From contig NZ_KI912107.1 in NCBI RefSeq assembly GCF_000517085.1, positions 2,911,980-2,975,979 of the forward strand: 64,000 bases of DNA. Direction: 5' to 3'. Source of the DNA: Saccharicrinis fermentans DSM 9555 = JCM 21142. GTDB taxonomy: Bacteria > Bacteroidota > Bacteroidia > Bacteroidales > Marinilabiliaceae. Positions 37,355 to 46,250 of this stretch are shown piece after piece. The notes beneath the pieces were generated by a model, which was not told where the DNA came from, searched no databases, and saw nothing but the letters and a program-made list of their open reading frames with translations. How positions within the stretch are numbered: the stretch's first letter is position 1; each line of letters starts with the position of its first letter. The position numbers and the translations under genes were made by a program.

Positions 37355-38306
37355 GAGTATAATTTTTTTTTAAACTTAATAGCAAACAAACATTTACGTA
37401 TTAAGACATAATTAAAATACAATTAAATAATAATTTAATTCAACTGAAGTATTTTAAAATCTCATCATGCATTGAAATTACAAGAGCGCTACCTAGTAAG
37501 CCTGAATAGCACTGTTTTGCTAAGCAGAAATAGAGCAGCTATAGAGTATCTTATAGGGCAATTTAAATGTATAACAAATTTCCTAATGCTTATACTGAAT
37601 TGAATTATAGAACACCTTATACCTATAGATTATAATTATGTTGCACTTAAAAAGCTATTTTAATCGCTAATCATATGTGTTATATAACATATGTAAAGAC
37701 ATGAAAAATGTATCCTGAGTTTGGGACAATTTTTCTGCATTTTTAAAAATCAATCACCCCAAGCAAATAAATTACCTTGTATATAGTCTTTGCAAGAAAA
37801 CTCCAAATACTGCGTTATTCTCATTTTTGCAACAGTCATTTACAATCAGTAAACTCCTTGGTTTCAAAAATATCGAAAGCCTTGTCTTTGAAGCTTTCTT
37901 ATCAAAGACAGAAAAAACAGTCGTTTTCTTGCAGCCACTATATAAGCCTTATTGGATTGGTTTAGGATTCTGATCAAAGGGATTATCCGGTAATTAAGTT
38001 AAATCAAATTTTACTAAGAAGTTTAACCTAAAAAAGGCAACCAGGTTGGATGTACACCAACCCTGTTTAGCAGAGACTTTGAGATATTTTATTATCAATA
38101 AGAATTATTAACACCGATTTCTGAAATAAGTATTCAAAGTTTGCTTTTCTTGTTTTGAGGAAGTAATAATAAAGCAATCGTCAGAATGACTTAAAATACA
38201 TAGGTAGATCGATTTTTATTTTAATTGGCCGGAAGAATATGGCATCTTTCTTTATTATAATACTTCTTTAAGTTATAGAAAAGCATCTGCTCAGGCAATA
38301 GTAATC
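37355..38306. other. Long intergenic region with a MITE-like element
   Basis: About 950 bp without a supported gene. It holds the family 2 element at 37786-37940 and a hairpin CAGGTTGG...CCAACCCTG near 38042-38065. The rest is AT-rich and shows nothing I can name. Confidence 0.4.
37786..37940. repeat. MITE-like element family 2, copy 2
   Basis: 155 bp, inverted ends TTGCAAGAAAAC and GTTTTCTTGCAG, internal sequence matching the copy at 33827-33983 along its full length. Confidence 0.7.
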
Positions 38307-38465
38307 CTAGCCTATTTTGACTGATGTCATTGACAAAGAGCCTCCAAGAGGCTCGTTATTAAATAGGCTGATGTCGTCTTTTGCATCCTTAAGTGCCAGA
38401 GCATAAAGCAACGGCAAATAATGTTCGGGCGTAGGAATGGCTAATTGAAAAGCTTTACCTTGCTT
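38307..38465 (-). pseudogene. C-terminal remnant of a YgiD/LigB-type dioxygenase gene
   Basis: 53 codons read GKAFQLAIPTPEHYLPLLYA and on to NNEPLGGSLSMTSVKIG, the C-terminus of 4,5-DOPA extradiol dioxygenase-like (YgiD) proteins. A stop lies directly upstream in the frame and no catalytic N-terminal part is found nearby. It is a relic 32 bp downstream of the ferredoxin-nitroreductase gene. Confidence 0.65.
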
Positions 38466-38497
38466 TTAAAATGTGCATCAACGGAATGCCTAATTTA

Positions 38498-39319
38498 CTA
38501 TACGGTAATTATATTTTTATTTAAACCTTCACTTTGTATAGATCTGGCAAACTTCACAGCAGGCTTACCAAAAACCATCATATAACCTATTTTATGATCT
38601 TCCGGAATACCCAAGGCAACTTTTAGTTCAGGCGCAATATGTTCAAACACCACTTTTAACAGGCCATCCCACAACGTTCCTATACCCTTTGTATTTGCCA
38701 ATAATTCAAAATAACTCATTGAAATAACACAGTCAGCCACACAATTAGGATTAGACTCCGGAGCGGAAGTAACGATAAGGTGAGGAGCGTCGCGCAATAA
38801 TATATCAATTCCTTTGGTTTCCCACAGACTTTGAAAACTACCATACATAGCTAAGGAGGGGGACAAATTAGCTTTTTCTTTTTTAATGGCATCATAAACC
38901 ATCTCCCGAACATTAGCCAGTTGTTCACGGTTATACGTAAGTGAAAATAGTACTTGGTTTTTATTATGTCCCGTTGGTGCATAAGCAGCAGAAGCTAATA
39001 ACTCATCCAGCTCTTGTCCACTTAGTTCCTCTTTTTTAAATTTACGCACAGAACGTCGCGTCTTTATCAAGTTGTCAAGCTCTTGGTAAGAAGGAACCAC
39101 ACTATCAGTAGGTAAACTATTTTCAGGCTTTTTACCAAAAATAGACAAAGCACCTGTAGGACAAACAGCCAGACAATGTTGACATTTTATACAGTTTTTT
39201 TCTTTTCCTTCCTTTATTTCAGGAATCCCATTCGCACCATCAATAATCAAAGTCGGGCACTCTTTAGAGCATATACCACAACGGGTACATAAACTTTCAT
39301 TTATTCTAAAATCTAACAT
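38498..39319 (-). CDS. Ferredoxin-nitroreductase fusion
   Basis: 273 residues. Residues 1-60 hold two [4Fe-4S] motifs (CTRCGICSKECP and CIKCQHCLAVCP). Residues ~85-270 are a nitroreductase domain (KTRRSVRKFKKEEL; AAYAPTGHNKNQVLFSL; GIGTLWDGLL; IGYMMVFGKPAVKF). Such fusions pass electrons from ferredoxin clusters to FMN and are common in anaerobes. The substrate is unknown. It lies 8 bp after the small monooxygenase-like gene on the same strand. Confidence 0.9.
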   Translation of the reverse strand: MLDFRINESLCTRCGICSKECPTLIIDGANGIPEIKEGKEKNCIKCQHCLAVCPTGALSIFGKKPENSLPTDSVVPSYQELDNLIKTRRSVRKFKKEELSGQELDELLASAAYAPTGHNKNQVLFSLTYNREQLANVREMVYDAIKKEKANLSPSLAMYGSFQSLWETKGIDILLRDAPHLIVTSAPESNPNCVADCVISMSYFELLANTKGIGTLWDGLLKVVFEHIAPELKVALGIPEDHKIGYMMVFGKPAVKFARSIQSEGLNKNIITV

Positions 39320-39327
39320 CAGTATCC

Positions 39328-39621
39328 CTATTCTATTTCCTTGGCATTATATACTGTAATTTTTGTTTCCTTCTCATACCATTCTTTAGGAGCATTCATA
39401 AACTCTACAAAATGCGCCGATTTACCATGGGCGTCTAACTTAGCCTTAGACTCCCACTTTTCTAACAAAAAAAACTCCGATGAGCCATCTCCTTTAGGAT
39501 ATATATCGTACGTAATACACCCATCCTCTTTACGACTAGCTTCAGCCAACTTATTGAAAGCAAGAACAAAATCCTCTTTATGCTTTGCTGATGGATAAAA
39601 ATTCACAGTGATCAATATCAT
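39328..39621 (-). CDS. Antibiotic biosynthesis monooxygenase-like (YgiN-type) protein
   Basis: 97-residue ferredoxin-like alpha-beta fold. VNFYPSAKHKEDFVLAFNKL, EDGCITYDIYPKGDGSSEFF and LLEKWESKAKLDAHGKSAHF (the ExWxxxxxxxxHxxxxH pattern) match the ABM/YgiN quinol monooxygenase family. It is first in a two-gene operon with the ferredoxin-nitroreductase, so the pair may handle quinones or aromatic compounds (inference). Confidence 0.85.
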   Translation of the reverse strand: MILITVNFYPSAKHKEDFVLAFNKLAEASRKEDGCITYDIYPKGDGSSEFFLLEKWESKAKLDAHGKSAHFVEFMNAPKEWYEKETKITVYNAKEIE

Positions 39622-39643
39622 GATTCTCTTATTTTTTCATTTA

Positions 39644-39700
39644 TCCCGGATAATGCATTCGCACTTTGTAATATATTTTCTAATGCATTTTTCGGGTTTA
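39644..39700. repeat. REP/MITE family 1, compact copy
   Basis: CCCGGATAATGCATT at the left and CTAATGCATTTTTCGGGTTT at the right form an inverted pair around ~20 bp. Confidence 0.65.
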
Positions 39701-39787
39701 AAACACTGCGCAAAGGTGAGAAAAAAATCTTTCTATCAAAACAGGTAAATACTTTTATTTCGTATTCCATATTTTTCTAAATTAACC

Positions 39788-42325
39788 TTAAAATTCCCTA
39801 TCACCTACAGTCTTCTTAGTCTTGCTTTGGGATTTTCCATTACGGAATGCATATGAAACACTTATTTCAGCAATAGGTCCTGCTCTGTTATATTCGGTCT
39901 CTTGGTAAAATATCTCCAGACCATCCTTATCAAAAGCCCTGGTATCCAATCCCTTATTATTTGACCCTAAAATATCCAACAACCTGAAAGAGAAACTCCA
40001 GTTTTTCATTTTTTTGGGGGCATAATCCAAGGCTGCATTGGTCATGTAAAACAAGTCATTCTGACCTTGCGCAGTCACTGTCGAGGATTTCACATCCATG
40101 TCGGCTGAAAATTTCAGTTCTCTGGTCAAAATTAAGTTGGCATTTCCTTTCAAACTCCAGTTAACACTAGAATTATCGGCCTGATAACCAAAAATATCAC
40201 CTTTCACTCGATAATCATACACTGAACCTCCAATAAAAAACTTGGCCATATTACCAGCTTGTAAATTGGCATTGAGCTCCAGGCCTAAAGATCTTGAATC
40301 ACCAGAATTGGTATAACTTCGTATAAGCACCACTTCCTTTTGATAAGTTGTATTTACACGAAATATGGCATTCTCCACGCCACGGTAAAACCCGGTAATA
40401 CCCACCTTGTGTTTTCCGAACCTTTTCTCAAGCCCCAATTCAACATTATTAATATATTCAGATTCTAAATCAGGATCACCCACCTCATAAACCTCCAAGT
40501 GACGACGGTATAAAAAAGGCGCCATATTTTTAATGGGTGGACGGCTAATTCGTCTACTGGCAGCCAGGCTTAATTGACTGGTCTCTCCCACAGGATAAGT
40601 GGCATGCACAGTGGGGAACCAATCCAGCTGATTGACCTCATACCTTGCTTTTTTCTCCCGTTCAAATAGAGTAAAGTAATCAGGATTGGCTATTTTCATA
40701 CGCTGATCCGTATACTCCAAACGTAAGCCAAGCATATATTTCAGCTGATGAATACTTCCCGAATAGTCAATATAAGCAGCATAAACACCCCGGTTCAGAT
40801 CTATCGCATTTTCAAGTGTCTCATAATCAAACATTCCTAGTTCTACACCATTTACTACCTCTGAAGTATCATAGGAGAATGCGCCATCAATCTGAAAAAA
40901 CTGCGGTTGCAACCCAATACCTATGGTATTTCCATTAGCCAGTTCTTTAGAATAATCAACACTGAATCGATAAGCATCTAACGGCGTATCATCAGACTGG
41001 CTATAATGTTGTTCTATTTCTCCAGGTACATCTCCATATTTATCATACCCGTAATTCTTATTATCTAAGCGACGACTTAAATCCGAATGCTCATACAACA
41101 AAGAAATACGCAACGTTGCATTTTGACCAAACTTTGTCGAAAAATCAACATTTCCCGTATGAAACTTACCATAACGGTTATCTGTGTTGGGATTATAAAT
41201 ATACTTCTCTGCATCGACATTAGACTCATCACCATAATAATTATGGTACACATAAAAAGCAGAACGTCCTTCAGTACGGTCTCCAAAAAAGTAAGAAGCT
41301 GACAATTGGGTATTTTTCGAGAGTTGATAATCCACTCCTGCATTAGCCGAATAATATTCGTACCACTCCGGACGCTCCCCTGTTGCATCCATATGCTTAT
41401 ACTTTTGTAGGTCATAGTCCCAAACACTGGCTTTACCTGTTCGGGCACCATTTACATTTTTCTTATTATAGTTAAAAGCACCGTACAAGGCCAGCTTATT
41501 TATTCCATACATGAGATTAATACCACTACCATAACGATCATCCTTCATATGGTAACCATCATATTTATCCGTTTTATTAGCCCATGGTGAAGCTCCTAGT
41601 TTTCCGTTGGCTGAGATAGAAAAGCCCTCTAGGCCATTTTTTTTAGTGTTAATATTAATAATACCTCCCTTTCCCTGCGCATCATACTTCGCAGTAGGTA
41701 CAGTTATCACATCTATATTTTGAATATTGGCACCGGCTATTTGTGCCAATAACATGGACGGCTCCATCTGCGTTGGCTTTCCATTGAGGTAGACCATAAA
41801 ATCCGTTGTTCCTCTGACCGACACTTCGCCATTAGATGAAACCGACACTGAAGGCAATTTATTCAATACATCCACAGCCGTTCCACCCCGGGCCGTACTA
41901 AAATCTTCTGCCCGATAGGTTTTACGATCAATCTTGGTTGAAACAGTATTGCCCATGGCACTCACTTTCACCTCTTCCAGATCTACATTCGTTAAAGCGA
42001 TAGTCACATCCCCCAGGTTAATTCTAGGTTTTTCCTTAGTTAGGATAACTTTTTCTACTATATGGGTCTTATAACCTATAAATGAAACAAGCACATCATA
42101 AGTACCATATTGCAATCCACTCAACTTAAATGTTCCTTCATTATCCGAAACAGTGCCTATAGGTAACATCTGTCCATCCTTTTTTAAGGTAACAGTGGCA
42201 AAAGGAAATCTATCTCCTGAATCCTCATCTGTAATCCGCCCCCATATCACTCCATTTCTCTGCGCCACGGATGACACTATTACCATAAACATCAACGCAA
42301 TAAGAACAAGTCCTCTATATGTCAT
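39788..42325 (-). CDS. TonB-dependent receptor-like outer-membrane barrel (OMP_b-brl_3 type)
   Basis: 845 residues. Signal peptide (to VSSVAQ), carboxypeptidase regulatory-like domain (GRITDEDSGDRFPFATVTLK), plug (VDVLNKLPSVSVSSNGEVSV with RGTTDFMVYLNGKPTQ), and a large barrel. The plug ends with AKYDAQGKGGIINI instead of the classic VRGxxSALYG, as in the outer-membrane beta-barrel group that lacks a clear TonB-box substrate assignment. It is transcribed alone. The ligand is unknown. Confidence 0.88.
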   Translation of the reverse strand: MTYRGLVLIALMFMVIVSSVAQRNGVIWGRITDEDSGDRFPFATVTLKKDGQMLPIGTVSDNEGTFKLSGLQYGTYDVLVSFIGYKTHIVEKVILTKEKPRINLGDVTIALTNVDLEEVKVSAMGNTVSTKIDRKTYRAEDFSTARGGTAVDVLNKLPSVSVSSNGEVSVRGTTDFMVYLNGKPTQMEPSMLLAQIAGANIQNIDVITVPTAKYDAQGKGGIININTKKNGLEGFSISANGKLGASPWANKTDKYDGYHMKDDRYGSGINLMYGINKLALYGAFNYNKKNVNGARTGKASVWDYDLQKYKHMDATGERPEWYEYYSANAGVDYQLSKNTQLSASYFFGDRTEGRSAFYVYHNYYGDESNVDAEKYIYNPNTDNRYGKFHTGNVDFSTKFGQNATLRISLLYEHSDLSRRLDNKNYGYDKYGDVPGEIEQHYSQSDDTPLDAYRFSVDYSKELANGNTIGIGLQPQFFQIDGAFSYDTSEVVNGVELGMFDYETLENAIDLNRGVYAAYIDYSGSIHQLKYMLGLRLEYTDQRMKIANPDYFTLFEREKKARYEVNQLDWFPTVHATYPVGETSQLSLAASRRISRPPIKNMAPFLYRRHLEVYEVGDPDLESEYINNVELGLEKRFGKHKVGITGFYRGVENAIFRVNTTYQKEVVLIRSYTNSGDSRSLGLELNANLQAGNMAKFFIGGSVYDYRVKGDIFGYQADNSSVNWSLKGNANLILTRELKFSADMDVKSSTVTAQGQNDLFYMTNAALDYAPKKMKNWSFSFRLLDILGSNNKGLDTRAFDKDGLEIFYQETEYNRAGPIAEISVSYAFRNGKSQSKTKKTVGDREF

Positions 42326-42526
42326 ATCTAATTTATCTATAATTATTTCCCCTATTCACCTGCACCTGTCAGGTTTAGATTAGATTTAACCTAGATAAGC
42401 TAGATTTGTTCAGATGAATATTGGTTTATATAAAGTTAACTATTCAACTATCATGAATTTCCAATATATAGGGCAAAGAAAGGTCGCAAGAAAAGTTAGT
42501 CCTTCAAACCAATTACAAAACCACGA

Positions 42527-43210
42527 CTATTCATCGAACTTAAGTGTTTTAATCATCTCCTCAAAAGTCTTAAACAGTCGAGCTCTTATATGCAATAGCT
42601 CTCCAGACACAGGATGCCTCAGTTGCAATTCCATCGCATGTAACATCATTGTAGTCATACCCCAACGCTCTTTAAACAATCTATTTTGCTTATTACAGCC
42701 ATGCGGACGATCACCGATAATAGGATGACGCAAGTGATCCAGATGTTTTCTAATTTGATGCATCCTACCTGTTTTGGGAAAAGCATGAATAAGAGAATAG
42801 CGCGAGGTAGAGAACTGCCCCAAAGATATATCTAACTCACTGCGTTGCAATACTTTAAAAACAGTAAGAGCTTCCTGCTTTTTGCCACGATCATTTGTTA
42901 AAGGATAATCAACCCTTATTTCGTCAGGAAAATACCCCCGAACAATAGCTAAATATGTTTTCTGCGTTTCCTCCTCTTCTAAGGCTTTCTGCAATTTACC
43001 GGCCATCTCACTACTTAATGCAAACAACAGTATACCGGAGGTTTTACGATCTATTCGATGAATAGGGTAAACACGTTTTTGTAATTGATCACGCAACATT
43101 TGCAGGGCAAATTCCTCTGCATCGGCAGCAATAGGACTGCGATGCACCAATAGACCATGCGGCTTATTAACTGCCACCATATACGCATCCTGATAAACTA
43201 TTTCTAACAT
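42527..43210 (-). CDS. truC: tRNA pseudouridine(65) synthase, TruC-like
   Basis: RluA-family enzyme of 227 residues. MLEIVYQDAYMVAVNKPHGL and LVHRSPI match TruC; HRIDRKTSGILLF carries the catalytic Asp; TGRMHQIRKHLDHLRHPIIG and DRPHG follow. TruC makes pseudouridine at position 65 of tRNA. The length and N-terminus without an S4 domain support TruC over RluA/C/D. It is divergent from the kinase-like gene. Confidence 0.85.
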   Translation of the reverse strand: MLEIVYQDAYMVAVNKPHGLLVHRSPIAADAEEFALQMLRDQLQKRVYPIHRIDRKTSGILLFALSSEMAGKLQKALEEEETQKTYLAIVRGYFPDEIRVDYPLTNDRGKKQEALTVFKVLQRSELDISLGQFSTSRYSLIHAFPKTGRMHQIRKHLDHLRHPIIGDRPHGCNKQNRLFKERWGMTTMMLHAMELQLRHPVSGELLHIRARLFKTFEEMIKTLKFDE

Positions 43211-43265
43211 AAACCCTGACTAAGGTAAATGCGTAAAGATATTATTTTAAACGAAATAGATGTAT

Positions 43266-43358
43266 CTGAACTTCGTTATGAGCGTTGAAATGTACATAAA
43301 ATTCTATTGGAGCCATTTCAAGGCCTAATAGATTTTCTAATACATTTTCCTGGTTTAA
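43266..43358. repeat. REP/MITE family 1, internally shortened copy
   Basis: GAACTTCGTTATGAGCGTTG then AAATGTACA resembles the left inner part of the 46033 copy, and CTAATAGATTTTCTAATACA then TTTTCCTGGTTTAA is the right arm. Confidence 0.5.
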
Positions 43359-43405
43359 CTCAAACGATACATCCACCCCGAAACAAAGAAACTGCACAAA
43401 ACCAT

Positions 43406-43413
43406 TATCTTTG
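43406..43413 (+). promoter_or_regulatory. Promoter -7 element of the kinase-like gene
   Basis: TATCTTTG matches TAnnTTTG, 18 bp before the ATG at 43432. Confidence 0.5.
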
Positions 43414-43431
43414 TCCACACAACAAAAAAAA

Positions 43432-44409
43432 ATGAATCAGCACTTTAAAGATATAACGCTCAAAGCCACTGGCGCAATCGATTTACATATAACAGAAGAA
43501 ATTCAGAGCCTTTGGAGTGGCTATGGCAGCATTGTAAGAATCGGGTTAAAAGGAAGTACAATAGAAGGAGTAGTTGCCAAACATGTTAAAATGCCCCAGC
43601 AAAATAAACATCCACGGGGCTGGAATACAGACGTTTCCCATTTACGAAAAGTAAAATCGTACCAAGTAGAAACCTCCTTTTACAAAAACTATGCAGGCAG
43701 GTGCACCGCTAATTGCCGTGTACCCAGACCTTATATTATTGAAGCCCGCCACCAGGAAATATTTATGGTAATGGAGGACATGGATGCCAGTGGTTTCGAA
43801 GAACGTCTTTCATCCGTTTCGTGGCAGGAAATCAAAACTTGCCTAAGTTGGCTAGCTCACTTTCATGCTACATTTTTAAACGAAAAACCAGTAGGATTAT
43901 GGAACATTGGCACCTACTGGCACTTGGACACTCGCCCAGAAGAACTTGCTGTGCTAGAAGACAAAGCACTCAAGCAGGCAGCTAGCCAAATAGATCAAAA
44001 ACTAAATGAAACCCAATATCTCACCATTGTTCATGGTGATGCCAAGCTCGCCAACTTTTGTTTCTCTGCCGATGGCAAGCACGTAGCTGCCGTTGATTTT
44101 CAATATGTAGGTGGAGGTTGCGGGATGAAAGATGTTGCTTACTTTATTGGAAGCTGCTTGCATGAGGAGGAATGTGAAACGTATGAACAAAGAATACTGG
44201 ACTATTATTTTAAAACATTGAAGTCCGCAATACAATCTCGTCGTTTAGAGCTAAACTACGAAGAGTTAGAAAAACAATGGCGAGCGCTTTACCCCCTAGC
44301 ATGGACCGATTTTCATCGATTCTTAAAAGGATGGAGTCCTGGTCATTGGAAAATAAATAGCTATAGCGAAAGAATAACAAGGCAAGTACTAACTGCTTTG
44401 AAGTCCTAA
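43432..44409 (+). CDS. Aminoglycoside/ecdysteroid-kinase-like phosphotransferase
   Basis: 325-residue protein-kinase-like fold. [14 protein letters not shown] is the catalytic loop (HxDxxxxN), [20 protein letters not shown] the metal-binding Asp block, and [18 protein letters not shown] the hinge region. The CHK/EcKL and choline-kinase-like branch fits better than antibiotic kinases; the substrate is unknown. The ATG at 43432 is used because it follows a promoter at 43406. An IMPase gene follows 110 bp later on the same strand, so a small-molecule phosphorylation/dephosphorylation pair is possible. Confidence 0.8.
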   Translation: MNQHFKDITLKATGAIDLHITEEIQSLWSGYGSIVRIGLKGSTIEGVVAKHVKMPQQNKHPRGWNTDVSHLRKVKSYQVETSFYKNYAGRCTANCRVPRPYIIEARHQEIFMVMEDMDASGFEERLSSVSWQEIKTCLSWLAHFHATFLNEKPVGLWNIGTYWHLDTRPEELAVLEDKALKQAASQIDQKLNETQYLTIVHGDAKLANFCFSADGKHVAAVDFQYVGGGCGMKDVAYFIGSCLHEEECETYEQRILDYYFKTLKSAIQSRRLELNYEELEKQWRALYPLAWTDFHRFLKGWSPGHWKINSYSERITRQVLTALKS

Positions 44410-44432
44410 CACATAAAGATAAAGAACCTGCT

Positions 44433-44522
44433 ATAAAACAAGCCATAATAATTATCACACACAAGGGCATGATAAATTTCTGCGAGTTCCATATGGCCTT
44501 AAAAATAGATGATAAACATATG
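44433..44522 (+). repeat. GEFH leader element, copy C (in front of IMPase gene)
   Basis: Begins ATAAAACAAGCCATAATAAT and ends GATGATAAACATATG; the last ATG is the chosen start of the IMPase. The core TGCGAGTTCCATATGGCC encodes CEFHMA and is in frame with the IMPase, so a read-through or N-terminally extended protein is possible from an ATG at 44469. Confidence 0.65.
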
Positions 44523-45443
44523 CAATTAAACAACCAAGAATTAAAAGAACTTTGCCAACTAGCATGCCTTGCAGCCACGGAAGCCGGAAGAATGATTTCC
44601 ACCTTCTCAAACCAACAACTTCAAATAAAAAGAAAACCAACACAAAACACCTCTCTTGGCTTATCGGGCGGTACCAGCTGGGCTTCTCAGATAGTTACTG
44701 AAGTCGACATCAAGAGTCAGGAACTAATTATCAAACAACTTAGTCCCAGCATAAAGAAATATCATTTTGGATTACTGACTGAAGAATCCATGGACGATCA
44801 GTCGCGGTTGGAGAAAGATTATTTTTGGTGTATTGATCCGTTGGACGGAACACTACCCTTTACCGAAGGCAAAGATGGTTACTCCGTTTCCATAGCCCTG
44901 GTTTCAAAAGAAGGAGCCCCTATAATTGGCGTTGTTTACGATCCAGCAAAAAAGAATTTATACCATGCTATCAAAGGTATAGAAGTATGCAAAAACGACA
45001 ATGAATTATACTTGAAACACACTTCTAAAAACTTTACATTTATTACTGACAGAAGTTTCATCACCCATCATAAATTTAAACAGATAAAAGCTGGTTTATT
45101 AAAGCACAGCCAATCATGCGGCTACAACACTTTCACACACATTAATCAAGGAGGAGCTGCCATGAACGCTTTATGGGTACTAGAAAACAGTCCCGCATGT
45201 TACTTCAAACTTCCCAAGTCCACAAAAGGAGGGGGTAGTTTATGGGACTTTGCGGCTAGCGCATGCATATTTAACGAACTTGATTATCCTGTCACTGATT
45301 TCTCAGGAAACCCACTTCACCTAAATACCCCCAATACAACTTTCATGAATAAACATGGTATATTTTATGGTATTGGCATCAATCTAAAAGACATCCACGC
45401 CTTGATCCCAAAATTTAATTCCGATAAAACGAGCCATGATTAA
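44520..45443 (+). CDS. Inositol monophosphatase-family phosphatase
   Basis: 307 residues from the ATG at 44520 (MQLNNQELKELCQLACLAAT). Lithium-sensitive phosphatase motifs are present: LLTEESMDD (EE metal ligands), CIDPLDGTLPFTEG (DPLDGT) and LWDFAASACIFNELDYPVTD (WDxxA). CysQ-like 3'(2'),5'-bisphosphate nucleotidase and IMPase activities cannot be separated by eye. The start codon lies in leader element C, and the last five codons and stop overlap a second, partial copy. Confidence 0.85.
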   Translation: MQLNNQELKELCQLACLAATEAGRMISTFSNQQLQIKRKPTQNTSLGLSGGTSWASQIVTEVDIKSQELIIKQLSPSIKKYHFGLLTEESMDDQSRLEKDYFWCIDPLDGTLPFTEGKDGYSVSIALVSKEGAPIIGVVYDPAKKNLYHAIKGIEVCKNDNELYLKHTSKNFTFITDRSFITHHKFKQIKAGLLKHSQSCGYNTFTHINQGGAAMNALWVLENSPACYFKLPKSTKGGGSLWDFAASACIFNELDYPVTDFSGNPLHLNTPNTTFMNKHGIFYGIGINLKDIHALIPKFNSDKTSHD

Positions 45444-45460
45444 ACATCTCTCAAATAAAC
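45424..45460 (+). repeat. GEFH leader element, 5' half only (copy F)
   Basis: ATAAAACGAGCCATGATTAA then ACATCTCTC matches the first third of copies A and E. It overlaps the 3' end of the IMPase gene and no core follows. Confidence 0.4.
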
Positions 45461-45476
45461 AAGCCTTAAAAAGAAA

Positions 45477-45519
45477 GCTGTCATAGTTGCCAACCATATG
45501 TTGACTTAACCATGACAGC
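45477..45519 (-). terminator. Terminator downstream of the Rnk-like gene (minus strand)
   Basis: GCTGTCAT/ATGACAGC stem enclosing a longer imperfect hairpin; on the minus strand it is followed by TTTCTTTTT. Confidence 0.6.
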
Positions 45520-45593
45520 CCCTTCGTTAACACCATTGCCTTATAAACCTGTCCTTACGGTTCACAGCATCTTAAAAATTCAAAACACCCATC

Positions 45594-46007
45594 TCACACC
45601 GTATAAGCTCCATTGGCTTCCGGTTGATATTCCAAACTCAATATTTTTACTGTAACAATACCTTTGGGAGCTTCAAACTGTACCGAATCACCAATTTTAT
45701 ACCCCAATAAAGCACTGCCCAATGGAGAAAACACAGACACATAACCCTTTGTAAAATTAGCCTCTTTAGGATAAACCACCTTTACTGTCATCCGTTTTTT
45801 AGTCTCCACATTTTCAACCTGAACCACCGAATTCATCGTCACATATTCAGGCTCAATACTATGAGAGTCAACTTTTTCAGCCCGTTTAATTTCACGCGCC
45901 AAGGCCTCCAGATAATTATGCTCGATACCTTTTATATTTCGTGCAGACCCAACCAGACTGCTTAAGCGTGCATAGTCGAGCTCAGTAATTTTTATTTTTT
46001 CTTCCAT
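45594..46007 (-). CDS. rnk: GreA/GreB-family protein, Rnk-like (nucleoside diphosphate kinase regulator)
   Basis: 137 residues. A short N-terminal helical part (ITELDYARLSSLVGSARNIK) precedes the GreA/GreB C-terminal FKBP-like domain (YVTMNSVVQVENVETKKRMT; VSVFSPLGSALLGYKIGDSV). The long coiled coil of GreA is missing, which is the Rnk layout; Rnk binds RNA polymerase without cleavage activity. Start ATG 46007 (MEEKIKITELD). A second Rnk-like gene lies upstream. Confidence 0.8.
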   Translation of the reverse strand: MEEKIKITELDYARLSSLVGSARNIKGIEHNYLEALAREIKRAEKVDSHSIEPEYVTMNSVVQVENVETKKRMTVKVVYPKEANFTKGYVSVFSPLGSALLGYKIGDSVQFEAPKGIVTVKILSLEYQPEANGAYTV

Positions 46008-46032
46008 AACTATTTTCTTTAACCTAGCATTT

Positions 46033-46201
46033 AACCCCAATGATGCATTAGAATTTCGTTATAAAAATTAAATGTACAATCAATAGCACCTGTTAAGATT
46101 TTCCATAGCACTGTTATGGAAAATTGAAATAAGTTAGCTGGCAACTTGATGGCAACAACTTTAATTCCTAGTAGATTTTCCAATGCATTTTTCGGGCTTA
46201 A
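46033..46201. repeat. REP/MITE family 1, long copy
   Basis: 169 bp. Left arm AACCCCAATGATGCATTAGA; right arm TTTCCAATGCATTTTTCGGG; an internal hairpin TTTTCCATA...TATGGAAAA; and AAGTTAGCTGGCAACTTGAT towards the right. It looks like a full element from which the ~55-bp copies are derived. Confidence 0.65.
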
Positions 46202-46250
46202 ATTAATTATCAATACAATTACTTAGTAATACAAATTCATTTACCCTTTT

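Noticed and set aside
38042-38065. Hairpin CAGGTTGG...CCAACCCTG as a terminator or riboswitch
   Set aside because: No gene ends nearby, there is no T tract and no known riboswitch consensus. Kept only as a note.
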